This document shows positions 53,409 through 64,000 of a DNA stretch of 64,000 nucleotides, one piece after another. Location of the stretch: contig OY744467.1 of the NCBI GenBank assembly GCA_963556145.1, positions 5,518,001-5,582,000 on the forward strand. The letters run 5' to 3'. This stretch comes from Hygrocybe punicea. Taxonomy: Eukaryota > Basidiomycota > Agaricomycetes > Agaricales > Hygrophoraceae. The notes beneath the pieces were generated by a model. The model saw only the letters and a program-made list of their open reading frames with translations. It had not been told where the DNA came from and did no database searches. Within the stretch, counting starts at the first letter, position 1, and each line of letters begins with the position of its first letter. A program made the position numbers and the translations under genes.

Positions 53409-54196
53409 ATGTCTACTAATTCCACCCATAACATCTTGATTCTGGAATATCCATCCGACATCCACGAAGCTGGTGTTAATTTCTTTGTGGATACATACAA
53501 GGACGCGATGGATAGTCAAGAACAGCAAGGAGAACCAATAGCATGGACTCGCGGTACAAACAATGCCATCTTGGCGAATCCAGACCCACCTGATGAAGTG
53601 GATGACATTAGCAAGATTATTACAGATTTTGTTATCCTGGACCGCAGGCGAAGGCCCTACATTGCGGTCGAGGTCGCCTTCAGCCAGTCTATCGAAAATG
53701 CGCAAAGCTTGGTTGATGTACAAGAGCAACCTACCTATCGTACGCCACCGGCCATCACCAGCAATAGTCAGCGAATCTCGGACATGGAATGGGATAAACT
53801 ATATGCGCAGAACCAGACCACAAACATGTGGGGACCTTTTGTTGTGCATGGCAATAGGTGGATGGGGAAAATAACGTGTGCAGTTGAGGTGGTTTCTAAG
53901 CAAGGACTGGGTTGTCTTCGCACTGTGAGTGACAGTTGAACTCTGGAGTAGAGATCTAATGACCTTTCCAGAGTCTCATACCTGAGCAGGGTGATATGGA
54001 ACGGTTGAATAAAACACTGAGTTCCATATGGTCTCAGACCGTTGGTGCTCTTAGCGGTGAGGCTATGCCCTCTACGCCCTTCAATGTCAACTGGCAGCTT
54101 CTTCGTTCGCAACTCCACAAGTCTCTCGAGTTAAACGCATATGGTCGATATCAAGACTGGACCCGTGTACCAAAACGTTCAGCAAGCGAGGCCTAA
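53409..54196 (+). CDS. Hypothetical protein, two exons
   Basis: Exon 1 53409-53924, intron 53925-53971 (47 bp, GTGAGT...TTCCAG), exon 2 53972-54196, in frame for 246 residues. The ATG is the first after an in-frame stop. I do not recognise the family. Residues about 75-105 contain DFVILDRRRRPYIAVEVAFSQ, in which a D followed at distance by E-V-A recalls nuclease-like PD-(D/E)xK folds, but the lysine is absent, so this is only a hint. The C-terminal exon is polar and helical (MERLNKTLSSIWSQTV). Even codon use and a clean intron make it a real gene; it converges with the Sec7 gene, 243 bp away. Confidence 0.6.
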
Positions 54197-54439
54197 GGTT
54201 TCTCCACAGACAATTCAAGTTACGAGTATCATTACAAATACGGACGACAAACGACTTGGGTATACTGGTGAAGGTTCATAAATAGCAGTATATTCCTTTG
54301 GCACATCGGACAGTGTAGCTTTGCAAGAGTGGGAATGATGATATATTTACATGCAGGAAGACATGGCTGAGAAAATTCATGAGCTTCCAGGATCGGATTC
54401 ATTTGGAGAAATTGCTAACCGAGATAGATGCGTGGAAGT

Positions 54440-57400
54440 TCATTGGCCACCGTGATCATGATCTGGGGCTCCTATCTGTAGGTATGCCAAGACCAAGGCA
54501 ACGGAACTATTCTGTTGGCACTGCATCTCGAGGTCTTGGCCAGACCACGATCTGCCCCCAACACGAGACGAGTGCTGCTCATGCTCATGCAGAGTATCGT
54601 TCTCTTCCTCCTGTGAGGTGCCACCGTTATGCTCGTTGTCGTTGATATTAGGCTCCATTTTACCCGCTCCGTATCGATGATAGACCTGGCTGCGGGACTT
54701 GGAACGGATATGAGAAGATGAAAGGCCATTAAGTCTGCCATTACGTGCAGCTAGAGGTATCCGGCGCTGTTCGACAGAGAAACGGTTCCCATTAGGACTA
54801 CGGGACGTTAGGCGATGGAGAGCCCTGTCGATCGCTGAGGCCGGCGGCTTTGCAGACGAGGATTCAGGTCCAAGAAGTATGTCTTGTAGCACCTTGAAAG
54901 CCGTGCTCTCGGCGGCAGGGTGAAACTTTGATGATCCGGAAGACAACGAGCCAAGGGAGGAAGTCGTGGAAGAGGAAACCGATTCGATTTGTCGTTTTAA
55001 TGACATAGTCCACTCGTGGCGAATCAAAGGATCGTCGACACTGAACATGTACCTCCTCTTTACGCCCTGCTGGTTTGCAAACGCCACTTGAAAAGTGTTC
55101 CGCATAAACGCCCGTTCCACAACCAAGGAACTACTCAGCGGTAGACTGGAATACAAAAGTGCATTCGGGCCCGAACGACACATGATCATCGTTTTCGCAC
55201 CCAGTGAAGTTCCCGTAACACGAAATGAGACCTCCGACGACTTAGTAAAGTTCAGCACTTGAGGATCGAAAATCAAGTCCTGGCCATATAGCTGTATCGA
55301 TAAATGCGGGTCGGCTTGCGGGATGCGGAGGATGATGGGCTCTGATTGGACTCGATAGGTCAAACGGGGGGGAAGAGCACGCTTGATCGTGATGTATATA
55401 TCCGAGGAACCAGAGGTAGAAGGGTTTCGGGCCTGAGAAAGTTTCTCGCGAACAATAGAGTTGTACACGTTCTGCAGGAGATCGTCAGATACCAAACATC
55501 TCATGTCATATCTCTTGAAGGCGTCCACGAATACCCGGCTCGTAATGTTGCGTCGTGGGTAGCCTGTGGGACCAGGTTCCTGAGATATTCCTCCGTGTAG
55601 CATTTCATTGAGCTGAACAAGGGCTCGCACCAAACGAATCGCCAGATCTTTATCGTATGCAACAATCCCCGCATTGGCTTCATACCATCGGCTGGCAAAC
55701 GCATCTAGGAGATATTCCATGGGGTAGTTGTGGGTAGACACCGGGACATTGACGGACAGAAGGAACACCCGCAGAGCTTTGTCCACCCTCAGGCCAGTGA
55801 AGCCAAACCCATCAACGTACGCCTTCAATACCAACTTTGACGTTCTGCGTGAAAGGTAATCACCCAGTCGCGCCCTATCAAGATCCAACGTCCTGAACAA
55901 CAGCTGTCCCAACGCGACAGGATCATCCCGCATGCCTGCCTTCTCGAACAACGATGCGATGGCGCGATCAGCGTCTTTGGCGAATTGATGGACGAAAGTA
56001 CGGATCAATGGGCTGCGAGGTGCCGTCGCATAGTTGGCGGTTTTCACTTGGGGTTCCTCCCGGTCTGCACTAAAACGGAGATGGCGCAACAAAACAACAC
56101 TTTTGACGATAAACTTCCTGTCTAATGGACTCGGTTTAGATGAATCTAGGATATTGTCCTGATCTTGCATAATTGGCTTGGCGATGACGAGCAAGTCGCT
56201 GAATAAAAATAAGAAGCGGTCTTTGACTGTGTTGGAATTGACTACTTGAAGGACAGGCGAGGATAACAACAGTTTGCGCGGAGGGTCGTCAATGGCCGAC
56301 GCCCACATCGGACTTCTCGGGCCACGCCCAAGCATCTCATCCAGTCTTTCTAGGACGATAGCCCCTTGAGATTGAGGGATGTGGGAGTACTGCGATGATG
56401 ACGTGGAGGAAGACTCAGATGTCGATTGAGGGTGATAATCCTCCAAGGAAGACAATGGATCAGGTGTCGCGGACGAGGGTGGTTCAGGCGGTGATGGAAG
56501 TGCAGGGGGAGCCTCTACATGAATATACGAGTTAGGACTTTCTGCGCTGGACTCTGTCGGAGGATTTGGCTTCTTGGCTTTGGGTGTCTTCTCCGTATCA
56601 GTATTATCTCCCAGGCCGATCGTATTCAATCGGCTGGGGGTGCCAACTCGGATACTTTCTGTGACTTCAGGATGCGACAATGGCTTTCCTAAAAGGGTAT
56701 TACCGCCTCCACTTGTCGGAATACGTGATTTTTCGCCCCCAATCTCCTCCCAGTCTGCTGCCAAGTCGTTGTCTTTCCCACGAAGAAGGTCGGATAAAGA
56801 CGGCCTTTTCTGTGCGTTGGCAGGAGGGGGCGGCCGAACTTCGGCTACTGCAGAATGACTAGCCGGAGCCAATGACGTTGTCTGGGAGAATATCCTCGCA
56901 CTCAGCCACTTCTTTACCCCTTCCCTATTCATAGGCAGCTTCAAATTAAGAGAGCCCGTGGTGTGAGGCGGCGTTTGAGGAGCCACGCTGAAGTAATCAA
57001 TGTGAGACGACGTAGAGGGGGCAGCAGACAACGATGGAGGGAAGCTGAATTTATCCAGCAAACGACTATCTGACGCCTGATGGGATAGTTTGCGAGGTCT
57101 CCCCATTTCCGGTGTCTGTGCTGGGGTGTTGCTACTAGACGAACTTCCGGGTGCATTCGGATCGCCATCGCTAGTAAACAACGTTACATCGGGTGTAGAG
57201 ACAGACGCAGTTATTCCCTTTGCCCGATTCCGCTGCTCCTCCAGTTTCTTCATCCCCGGGAACGGGAAGAGCTTAGCATTCTGAAGCTGATACTTCAAAT
57301 CCGCCGGTGAAGCAGCTGGTACGGGAGAAACGCCACCACGAGACACCGAATGCGGGGACAAGGACAGTATTGACGCAGATGCGGATGGGGATTGCATGAG

Positions 57401-59621
57401 GGGTTGCTGAATCTGCTGGTGCGTAAACAGGCCAGTAGAGGGTTCTACCTTGTCCACCTTTGTACCTGTCAGACTCGCGCCGCTTTCACGACTGATACTC
57501 GAGTCAGTATTATCCCGCCTCTCCCGTGTGAGGATACTATTGGAGCGTGACCGCCTACCAGTGGCAGAGGTATTCCTCGTAAAAGTACTCTTGACTTTCT
57601 CCCACGTGCTCGTCGAACCCGCGTCCGCATTGCGCTTCGAGTTGGACTCGACTACAACTGCGCGAGACTCGTCCCAGTCGCTGAGATCCGTACCCAGCGG
57701 GGATCGCTCGCTCTGGATGCGAGATGCCACTGAAAGACGCGTCGGATACATCTGGGGAGAGGTAGAGGAGTCATCGCTTGCACGGGCGACGGAGGCATTA
57801 TGGGATAGGGCGGCCACAGAAGACGGCGAGGGAGGCACGTAAGATGGGATGACTTCTGGCGAAGCCTCAGATTCGATCATGGATTCTTTCGAGTCCGAGG
57901 ATGCGCGCGGGGAAGTATCATCGCAGGCTGGAGGTGGGAATCCACCCTTTGACGAGATAGCAGAGAGCGGAAGATCCTCATCGTCTTCATCATAATCCTC
58001 GACATCATCGTCGTGAATGGGCATCCGTGATACAGGAACTTGAAGGGGTTAAGTTTGCATGCCACTATTCTTGGCATTGAGACTTACCTGGCTCTGCTAC
58101 CCAACTGATGGCACGGTCATATGCGTCATGGTATTGCGTTCTCTGTTGATGATTCTCGGCATGGAACAACACCTGCTCCTCATCCTCATCACCGGACGGT
58201 CTCTCTTTCAGAGGGGTGGTGAATGGACTTGTGGGAAACAGATCGAGCCTCGGTGGAGTTCCTGTGCCAGAGAAAATTATGGGAACCCCAATTGCGGTCA
58301 GAGATGTTGAGTCCGTGGAGGCACTTGAAGGGGCATCTGAAGTGTGAGGCCCACGCAAAGCCCCCAGCTGTCCATGTGAGCGTTGAGGAGTACCCGGCAG
58401 GTTGGGGAACGCGGGTTGGGGTGGAGGCATCTCCTCGGGAACATAATCTTCTTCCACAAGAATGCTTCTTCGGCGGGTTAACGTGTGCTCCAACGACCCA
58501 GCTGGTCTTGCAAGCGAATCTTCAAGCCCTTGGATTTGCGAAGTGACACTTTGGCCAGGTGTTGCAGATGCCTCGCGAGGAGGGGGATCTGGAATGGGCT
58601 CGAATGACGTTGGTAATGGTGTTGGAGGAGCGACAGGCGTATTTGGCGTGGACAAAAATTCCGAATCTGAAATACCCGTGTTAGCGCCGGCTGAACCTCG
58701 GCGAGAGCGCCTCCTCCTCCTCTTTGGAGACCGGGCTATCGGAGACTCTTCGCCTCCACTATGTTGTTCTCCATCGGCTTCTTTGATCCTTTCCCCTAGT
58801 CGCATTAACATAATTCGCCTGGCAACCAACCGCTCTCCACCAGACACAGTATTATTTCTACCAAGTCTTTCGAAGAGGGGTGGCGTTGGGGATGGAGAAG
58901 GGAATGAATGATCATATGATTCTGTACCACCCGTCAGTTTGTGCATGGCCATCATACGTGCGGCAGCACTGTTGGAGCGAAACACGCCCTTTTGTAGTGC
59001 TTCTAAAGAGGGCAACATGGGTGTCGGTGGTGATGTCCCGGGATAGAAGAGGGAGAGTTCTGGGGATGTTGGTGCGGGAGAGATGAGTAGCCGTGATCTC
59101 TGTAGTTCTGCAAAATGAGATGGAATTGGAGAGATGAGAGGAGGCGTTGCAGGGAGAAGAATAGGTGGTGGGGGTGGAGGTGGTGAGTCTTCCGGAGATG
59201 AATCGCGTGCGGGCGCCAAAGGACTCGGGGTTGCTCTGGCTTTTCCCTTCAGGTCCTTTGAACCTCTCGAGCGAGATCGCGAGCGAGAGCGACGCTTCAT
59301 ACGTGCAACTGTTTCAGGCTGAGGTTCTGGTTCTGGCTCTGGTTCTGGCTCTGCTGGCTCTGGCTCTGCTAGCTCCGGCTCCGGCTCTGGCTCTGGTCCA
59401 AGTGAAGCACCCTCATCTTCAACAGCCTCGTCGGTCCTTTCCTCAGGAGGCGAGGTACTCTCATCATCATTAATATCTCCACCACGCGTCCTCTCGCCCT
59501 CGCTCACCGCCTCTACGTGCATGGGCGGGCGTCTTCCATCCTTCATCCGGGGCAGTGATGCGGCGCGCTTAAGCTTTGCGACCGCGAATGCCCGCTGTTC
59601 GGCAGCTGATGTCTGCTCCAT
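54440..59621 (-). CDS. Sec7-domain protein with PH-like domains (ARF-GEF-like)
   Basis: Exon 1 59621-58088 and exon 2 58038-54440 (intron 58039-58087, 49 bp, GTAAGT...TTCAAG) give about 1710 residues from MEQTSAAEQR. The N-terminal 1000 residues are low complexity (EPEPEP run, RSRSRS, Pro and Ser stretches). A PH-like segment (LLLSSPVLQVVNSNTVKDRF) precedes a Sec7 domain at about residues 1195-1325: DPVALGQLLFRTLDLDRARL, FTGLRVDKALRVFLLSVNVP, LLDAFASRWYEANAG. A second PH-like segment ends HEWTMSLKRQI. Sec7 domains load GTP on ARF GTPases at Golgi or endosomal membranes. The catalytic glutamate expected in the F-R-L-P-G-E loop is not present (NVPVSTHN). The true 5' end is uncertain: a small upstream exon near 59713-59832 (SKLLYAHSQFPLTPAAPASS) may splice on. 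Confidence 0.8.
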
Positions 59622-59712
59622 GTGAAAGCAGAATTCCAAGGTATATATCCAGTATCTTAAAGTAGGATATTGAGGTTACGTTGAGAAAAGGGAAGGAGGT
59701 GGGGTTGCATAC

Positions 59713-59832
59713 TTTGTTTCCCTGATGAGCCTCACCGGCTATACTGGCCGGGAACTGGACAGGGAAAGCAGAAGAAGCCGGTGCAGCTGGGGTCAATGGG
59801 AATTGTGAATGAGCATAAAGAAGCTTTGAAGC
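59713..59832 (-). CDS. Possible 5' exon of the Sec7 gene
   Basis: SKLLYAHSQFPLTPAAPASS continuing to EAHQGNK is bounded by an acceptor-like TTACCAG and a donor GTATGC; joining to QTSAAEQR of the main exon keeps the frame. No ATG is visible upstream in a matching phase, so a further exon would be required. Confidence 0.3.
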
Positions 59833-59899
59833 TGGTAACGACGGCAGCAAAGAAAATCCAAAAATGAATACTTACGGCACTTTTTGGCAGTTTGAGGGG

Positions 59900-62240
59900 A
59901 ACGAAACACGTGCGTCTGTCAGCGCCAAAAAGCCAACGAGCTCTGGCTAGAACTTTTGCTCAGGCTGGAAGCAAACGACGAGCACTGCCAATGGCCAGTC
60001 GGGTGCAATGTGTTCGCTCGCTGCAGGCCTCGTGTTCCGAGTCAGCCTCGAAAATTTCCCATACTTATCGATGTCTGCTCTATCTTCCCGAACGCAGTAA
60101 AACATTACATCCTCACGTTTGGCACCAGGACACATGCAGGCTAAGGACTCCAATCGGTAGGTCTGAGGTACCATCAAGACGATAACCGCCTGGAGCCTGC
60201 TCACTGTCACCACACCGAGGATAACAATGCCCGCCCATGGGTATCTCCCGCAGCCTGGGCCTCATCCATCTTGATTATCGGACCCTGCCGAGCCCCAATG
60301 GAATTACTCATGACATTCTAGGTACATGGTCCACATTATTTACCTCTTCACGTCAAAAAAGGGTCGGATTCCATGTGCACGACATAGCCGCGAGGACATA
60401 AACAGACAAGATCGCAGGATAAAGACTTGGCTCTCACAAAATGAAATGAAATCTCAGAACGTAATAACCTGTGCTGACTTCTACTCATCGAGTGTCACCA
60501 TCTCGCGGACAAATGCCCATATCGGTGTGAATCTGACCCGCGACAGTCCCACATGTGCCATCGTTAAACTGGGTATGCCCCCATCTCTCTCATCCGCGAC
60601 AGGACGAGCACTCGCGAAATATGCTCAAGTGAATTTCGAGCCATTCATTGGTGTGGAGCACAAAACGCGTCTAGACGCACATACACGGCACGCTGGGTCA
60701 AACATTAGTCAGGACATCAAGCCGGCGTGTACGAGCTCGTGGGGCCTGCAGATCATCACGGTTGACAATCTTTTTTCATTTATTCCGGCCCCAAGACGGA
60801 TTTCCCGCCCACTCTTCACAACGGGTTTTCCCAGTATTCCAGCTGGGTGGTGTGCCGCTTGCGTTATGGATTCCGTGCATTGTGCATTGTATGACATGGA
60901 GGAACGAGTTCCGTGCGTGAACCGCTGCTATCTCAATCAGGCCAACATACGTGATTCACGCTATACCTTTGCCCTTGCGGTTGGCCCAAAAATTCATTTG
61001 ACAGCGCAGAGGCGAACAGTTGCCATACCGCCGATCTCATACCACATCAATGCAGGACGGTGAGTCACACTCCTGTCTACTACGAGTGCGAACAGGTAGC
61101 CGACCATCAACCTGACTAGATCTCGGTATACGTCAAACAGGCTGCGGAGGTCATGGACAGTTCTTCCGACCTCGCCAAAGACAATACGGCAGTGGATACA
61201 TGCTTAAAAGTGTTTGCACCAGGGACAACGGCCTCACTACTGTACCTCTAGTGTAATATTCATCCCAGAGCTCACCGTTTCCCTGTACGATCTCTCGAAT
61301 CGTCTGTTAGATGTGAGTGGCCACAAGGGTGCCTTGGAGATAATCTAGCCTAGCGATAGACCATCCTGCCGCGTTCGACGCCGTATCTTGTCGGGTCCCT
61401 CGATGCTCCCTCCCTCCCTCTCGAATCGTCTATCCGATCTTAGTCGTCGAGAGGATGCTCTAGGAGTCAATTCGGGAGGCGGTCGCACATTGTTCCTGGT
61501 TCGCAGTAGCAGAAGATTTTGCTAAATCCCTCGACACATGTACTCGAATCTTTTGGCAAGTCTCGGCCGTGCAGAGGACGTTCGGCAGGCAAATCCAGCA
61601 GGCAGTCAAGCTTTATCAGCTGGCAATTCAAAGTCTCGCGGGTCCCTTCGCACCCCATCTCAATCTAGCAGGCAGTCGAACTTCGCTAGCGGCTGGTGGC
61701 AGATCGTCCTACAGTGTGCAGGCAAAATCTTGCTGCCTCCCTCGACAATAGCATCTCGAATTGTTTCACTCAACTTGGTTGTGAAGAAGGCAGTTTGGAG
61801 ATAAATCAAGGAAGTCTTGTCCTGCTTAATTTATGGTAATACCACACTATCAACATATTACACGGGGTTCTTCAGAATGAAAGAAGAGCGGTCATAAGAG
61901 TCGAATCCTACGCTCATTACAGCCATTTTAGTAATTCATGGCCCTCACGAATGGAGGCACTCACAGCTTTTTTTTTTCAATTGAGAAATTTGGACTTAGT
62001 GGAATGTCCAGTACTGAATCTTGTATCTCATGAAATACTGCATGGATTGAGATGGTTATAGAGGGAAAGTTGTACTATTCTTTGAGGGCTATGTACTGCT
62101 GTAATTAGATTTGGACAATATTTAGTATATGGTGAGCTATGGACGAACTAAAAGGTAAACTAGTATTTTTTGACACCCAAAATGGTATTATCAAATTATG
62201 CTGTCAGATGAAGAAGATTGTAGGGAGAAACTTGTTTAGT
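59900..62240. other. Intergenic region with one unsupported ORF
   Basis: A + strand frame 60326-61063 (245 codons from ATG) is the only long one. It shows no motif, no membrane segment and an even amino-acid mix; it could be a lineage-specific gene or chance in 50% GC DNA. 61300-61800 has recurring TCTCGAATCGTCT and AGCAGGCAGTC words. No RNA gene was spotted. Confidence 0.3.
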
Positions 62241-62244
62241 TTTT

Positions 62245-62510
62245 TAAGGGCTACAGTATTCAATGGCTCCTTTGAACACAAAAATTACCCTCAAATGCCA
62301 CAGGTAACCAAATTATCTTGAACAAAATCTGAATAGATAGAAGGTTGCTCATATATCTCAAGACCTCTCATACCAATTTTTAAGAAATCTGTTGATACTG
62401 GAATGTTTTATGGTCAAAACATTAGTGTTCAAAGGAGTGATCAGATTTCTCTCTACTTTATGAATATTCAGTTTCTAATTTTATTGGTGGTTCTGAATAA
62501 AAAACAATGT
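62245..62510 (+). repeat. Dispersed repeat, second copy
   Basis: Same sequence as 6058-6330: CAGTATTCAATGGCTCCTTT, TTATCTTGAACAAAATCTGA, GAGTGATCAGATTTCTCTCT and TTTATTGGTGGTTCTGAATA. No terminal repeats or duplications were found, so its class is unknown. Confidence 0.6.
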
Positions 62511-62716
62511 CTAGATTAGGGACCATCACGAGTGCAGGTCACCTGTGGGTAGTCACAGGTTCATCCATGGGAATACCCATGAGTTTTCTACCCGCAAGTC
62601 CAAGTTACCTGTTTCTCATGGATCACACCAAGTCTGGGTATTGATTTTAGCACCAGCAGGTTACCTGTGAGCTACCTGGGGACCCAAAATTAAAATATCT
62701 CTTGTAAGGCCCTCTG

Positions 62717-64000
62717 TGTTACGTTTCCAACTCCGCTTCCAACCCCGATGCCCATTCTGTTACCCACCATGACGATTCTGCACTGCACACATTCCTTTTT
62801 CATTTCATTTTGTCCTTTGTCTTCTTTTCAATGTCATTGTTTCTTCTTTTGGACATCCTTGTATTTTCTTATTCTTGTTCTCTTTTTGTCCCTTCTTCTA
62901 GAACAATCCAGACCGACCATGGACATCTCCCACGTGACCTTGTTGTACCCGAATAGTCTCCTTGCCGATGGACGTCACTGACATTGTCTTTTCCCTTCAA
63001 TATCTTGTTTACGCTATCCCACGATAAACCGATCACAATGGCTGTACTCCCGACACAGCTCATTACCGTAATTGTTATTGGCAGCATTGCCATCATCTTC
63101 CTGATCGGTTTCTACCTTGTTATGATCTATCTTTGGCATCGGCACCGAAACCCTTCCGCCATTGGTACTTCTGACTTCCACCTCGACAATATATCGACAC
63201 ATAATTGACAATTGCCATTCCCGGATATTTGGTTTCCATATTCATACCCTGTGCCCACCATTATCCTCCCTGACGATCCGACGACATTCCTCACCTGCAT
63301 GCGAACTCTGAACAATCCCCAATCACGAGACATTTCACTGTTCTCTCTAATCCAACCATCGCCGGAGCATACTCTTTTGGACTTCGACTACAGACCATAC
63401 GACTTCCCAAACAGTGAACCAACCCCTATCGTATATTGTTCGCACGACACCGCTTCAATGCAGTACCCGACGACTTGTTCCCACAGCTTGTCACTCATGC
63501 CATGACTCGAAACCTGGACCCACGTTCATTTATCCTTTTCCATCCATAATCTTGATACCTCCCACACTCGTTTACAATGATACCCTTTCTTGGACAAATA
63601 CCGACATCAGGTGGACCACATTGTTCCACACACAGGACAAGACACCGCCCCTCGATACGTCATTGACACAGACATCGTCATCCGGTACAGCTTATGCTGT
63701 TCACATGTCTGACCTCGACTAGCCCACTGTCCTAGTTGGTTTTTTCCTCTATACATTCCTTCATTTTCTTTCATACCAACCTTGCCACTATATCCACGCT
63801 ACCTCAAGACACTCTCATCACCAACCCCACACTGGACGATACCCATCTTCGACCCGACCGTGCAATGCACTTGCCAGACTGCACACTTGCCCGTTACAGC
63901 AAGTGTAGACCCCGAATTGGCAATTCTGCATGTCACATGATCCGATGACAAATCATCCGAGTCATCCGGACCTCTTCTATCCTCAACGACACCCGGGCCT
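62717..64000 (+). mobile_element. Solo or full LTR, TGTTA...TAACA family (copy D), cut by the window end
   Basis: Begins TGTTACGTTTCC after CTCTG and is close to copy B over the first 1284 bp. The right end and any internal domain are outside the window, so solo LTR is assumed only from the other copies. Confidence 0.8.
63038..63208 (+). CDS. Small single-membrane-span ORF inside LTR copy D
   Basis: 56 residues: MAVLPTQLITVIVIGSIA, hydrophobic span to FYLVMIYLW, HRHRNPS and a tail ending STHN. TGA (63206-63208), then CAA TTG and an in-frame open stretch to 63505, as in the other three copies. Confidence 0.4.
   Translation: MAVLPTQLITVIVIGSIAIIFLIGFYLVMIYLWHRHRNPSAIGTSDFHLDNISTHN

Noticed and set aside
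60326..61063. 245-codon + strand ORF
   Set aside because: No domain, signal, membrane segment or splice context; left as unsupported rather than called a gene.
1..64000. tRNA, rRNA or snRNA genes
   Set aside because: Scanning for T-loop words of the GTTCGAATC type found no candidate with a matching acceptor stem; a covariance-model search was not possible.

Overview
This window looks like a transposon-dense stretch of a basidiomycete chromosome, most likely an Agaricomycete. Reasons: recognisable genes carry many short GT-AG introns of about 47-70 bp; several families are ones I associate with mushroom-forming fungi (a CxC6-type cysteine-cluster protein linked to KDZ transposons, a TET/JBP-like 2-oxoglutarate oxygenase remnant, SPT5-like KOW paralogues); and Ty3/gypsy and Ty1/copia elements dominate. 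All family names rest on reading the sequence and on memory of the families; no database search was possible.

Layout. 1-10.9 kb: a gypsy-type LTR end, a decayed transposon ORF, an 8-bp-TSD TIR element loaded with trinucleotide repeats (2041-3418), a palindromic MITE, a decayed CxC6 gene with a second truncated copy beside it, a repeat-filled exon/intron cassette, and a decayed 2OG-Fe(II) oxygenase gene. 10.9-18.9 kb: two 1.6-kb solo LTRs (TSDs AAAGC and AACAC), the second splitting an SPT5-like pseudogene. 18.9-36.7 kb: one gypsy element, 18910-36748, bounded by direct LTRs and the duplication GCGG, and swollen by nested insertions: a foldback element, a block ending in a 33-bp-unit array, a second TIR element (TSD CTCATAGT), a short-LTR retrotransposon (157-bp LTRs) that itself contains a third solo LTR (TSD ACCCA), and a palindromic MITE (TSD AGATCAAC). 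This gypsy carries an antisense gene for a Zn2Cys6-like, coiled-coil protein in its 3' part.

36.7-62.7 kb is richer in host genes: a BRI3-like small membrane protein (+), an O-fucosyltransferase-like Golgi protein (-), an intact, very young copia element (42250-47390) inserted at that gene's start codon, an NFKBIL1-like protein with a J-like end (-), beta-trefoil inhibitor-like remnants (+), a divergent casein kinase 2 alpha subunit with seven exons (-), an unrecognised two-exon gene (+), and a 1.7-k-residue Sec7/PH protein (-). From 62.7 kb a fourth copy of the solo-LTR family runs off the end.

The most informative signals are: (1) the gypsy LTRs differ almost only at CpG sites, and the lost catalytic aspartates and several stops fit the same CpG>TpG/CpA change, suggesting cytosine methylation of the element, in a window that also holds a TET/JBP-like remnant; (2) the solo-LTR family carries a small single-membrane-span ORF open in all four copies and followed in frame, after one TGA, by about 97 further codons; (3) one TIR (TAGTGTTGCC) is shared by palindromic MITEs and by trinucleotide-repeat cassettes; (4) the copia primer site matches the anticodon arm of initiator tRNA-Met.
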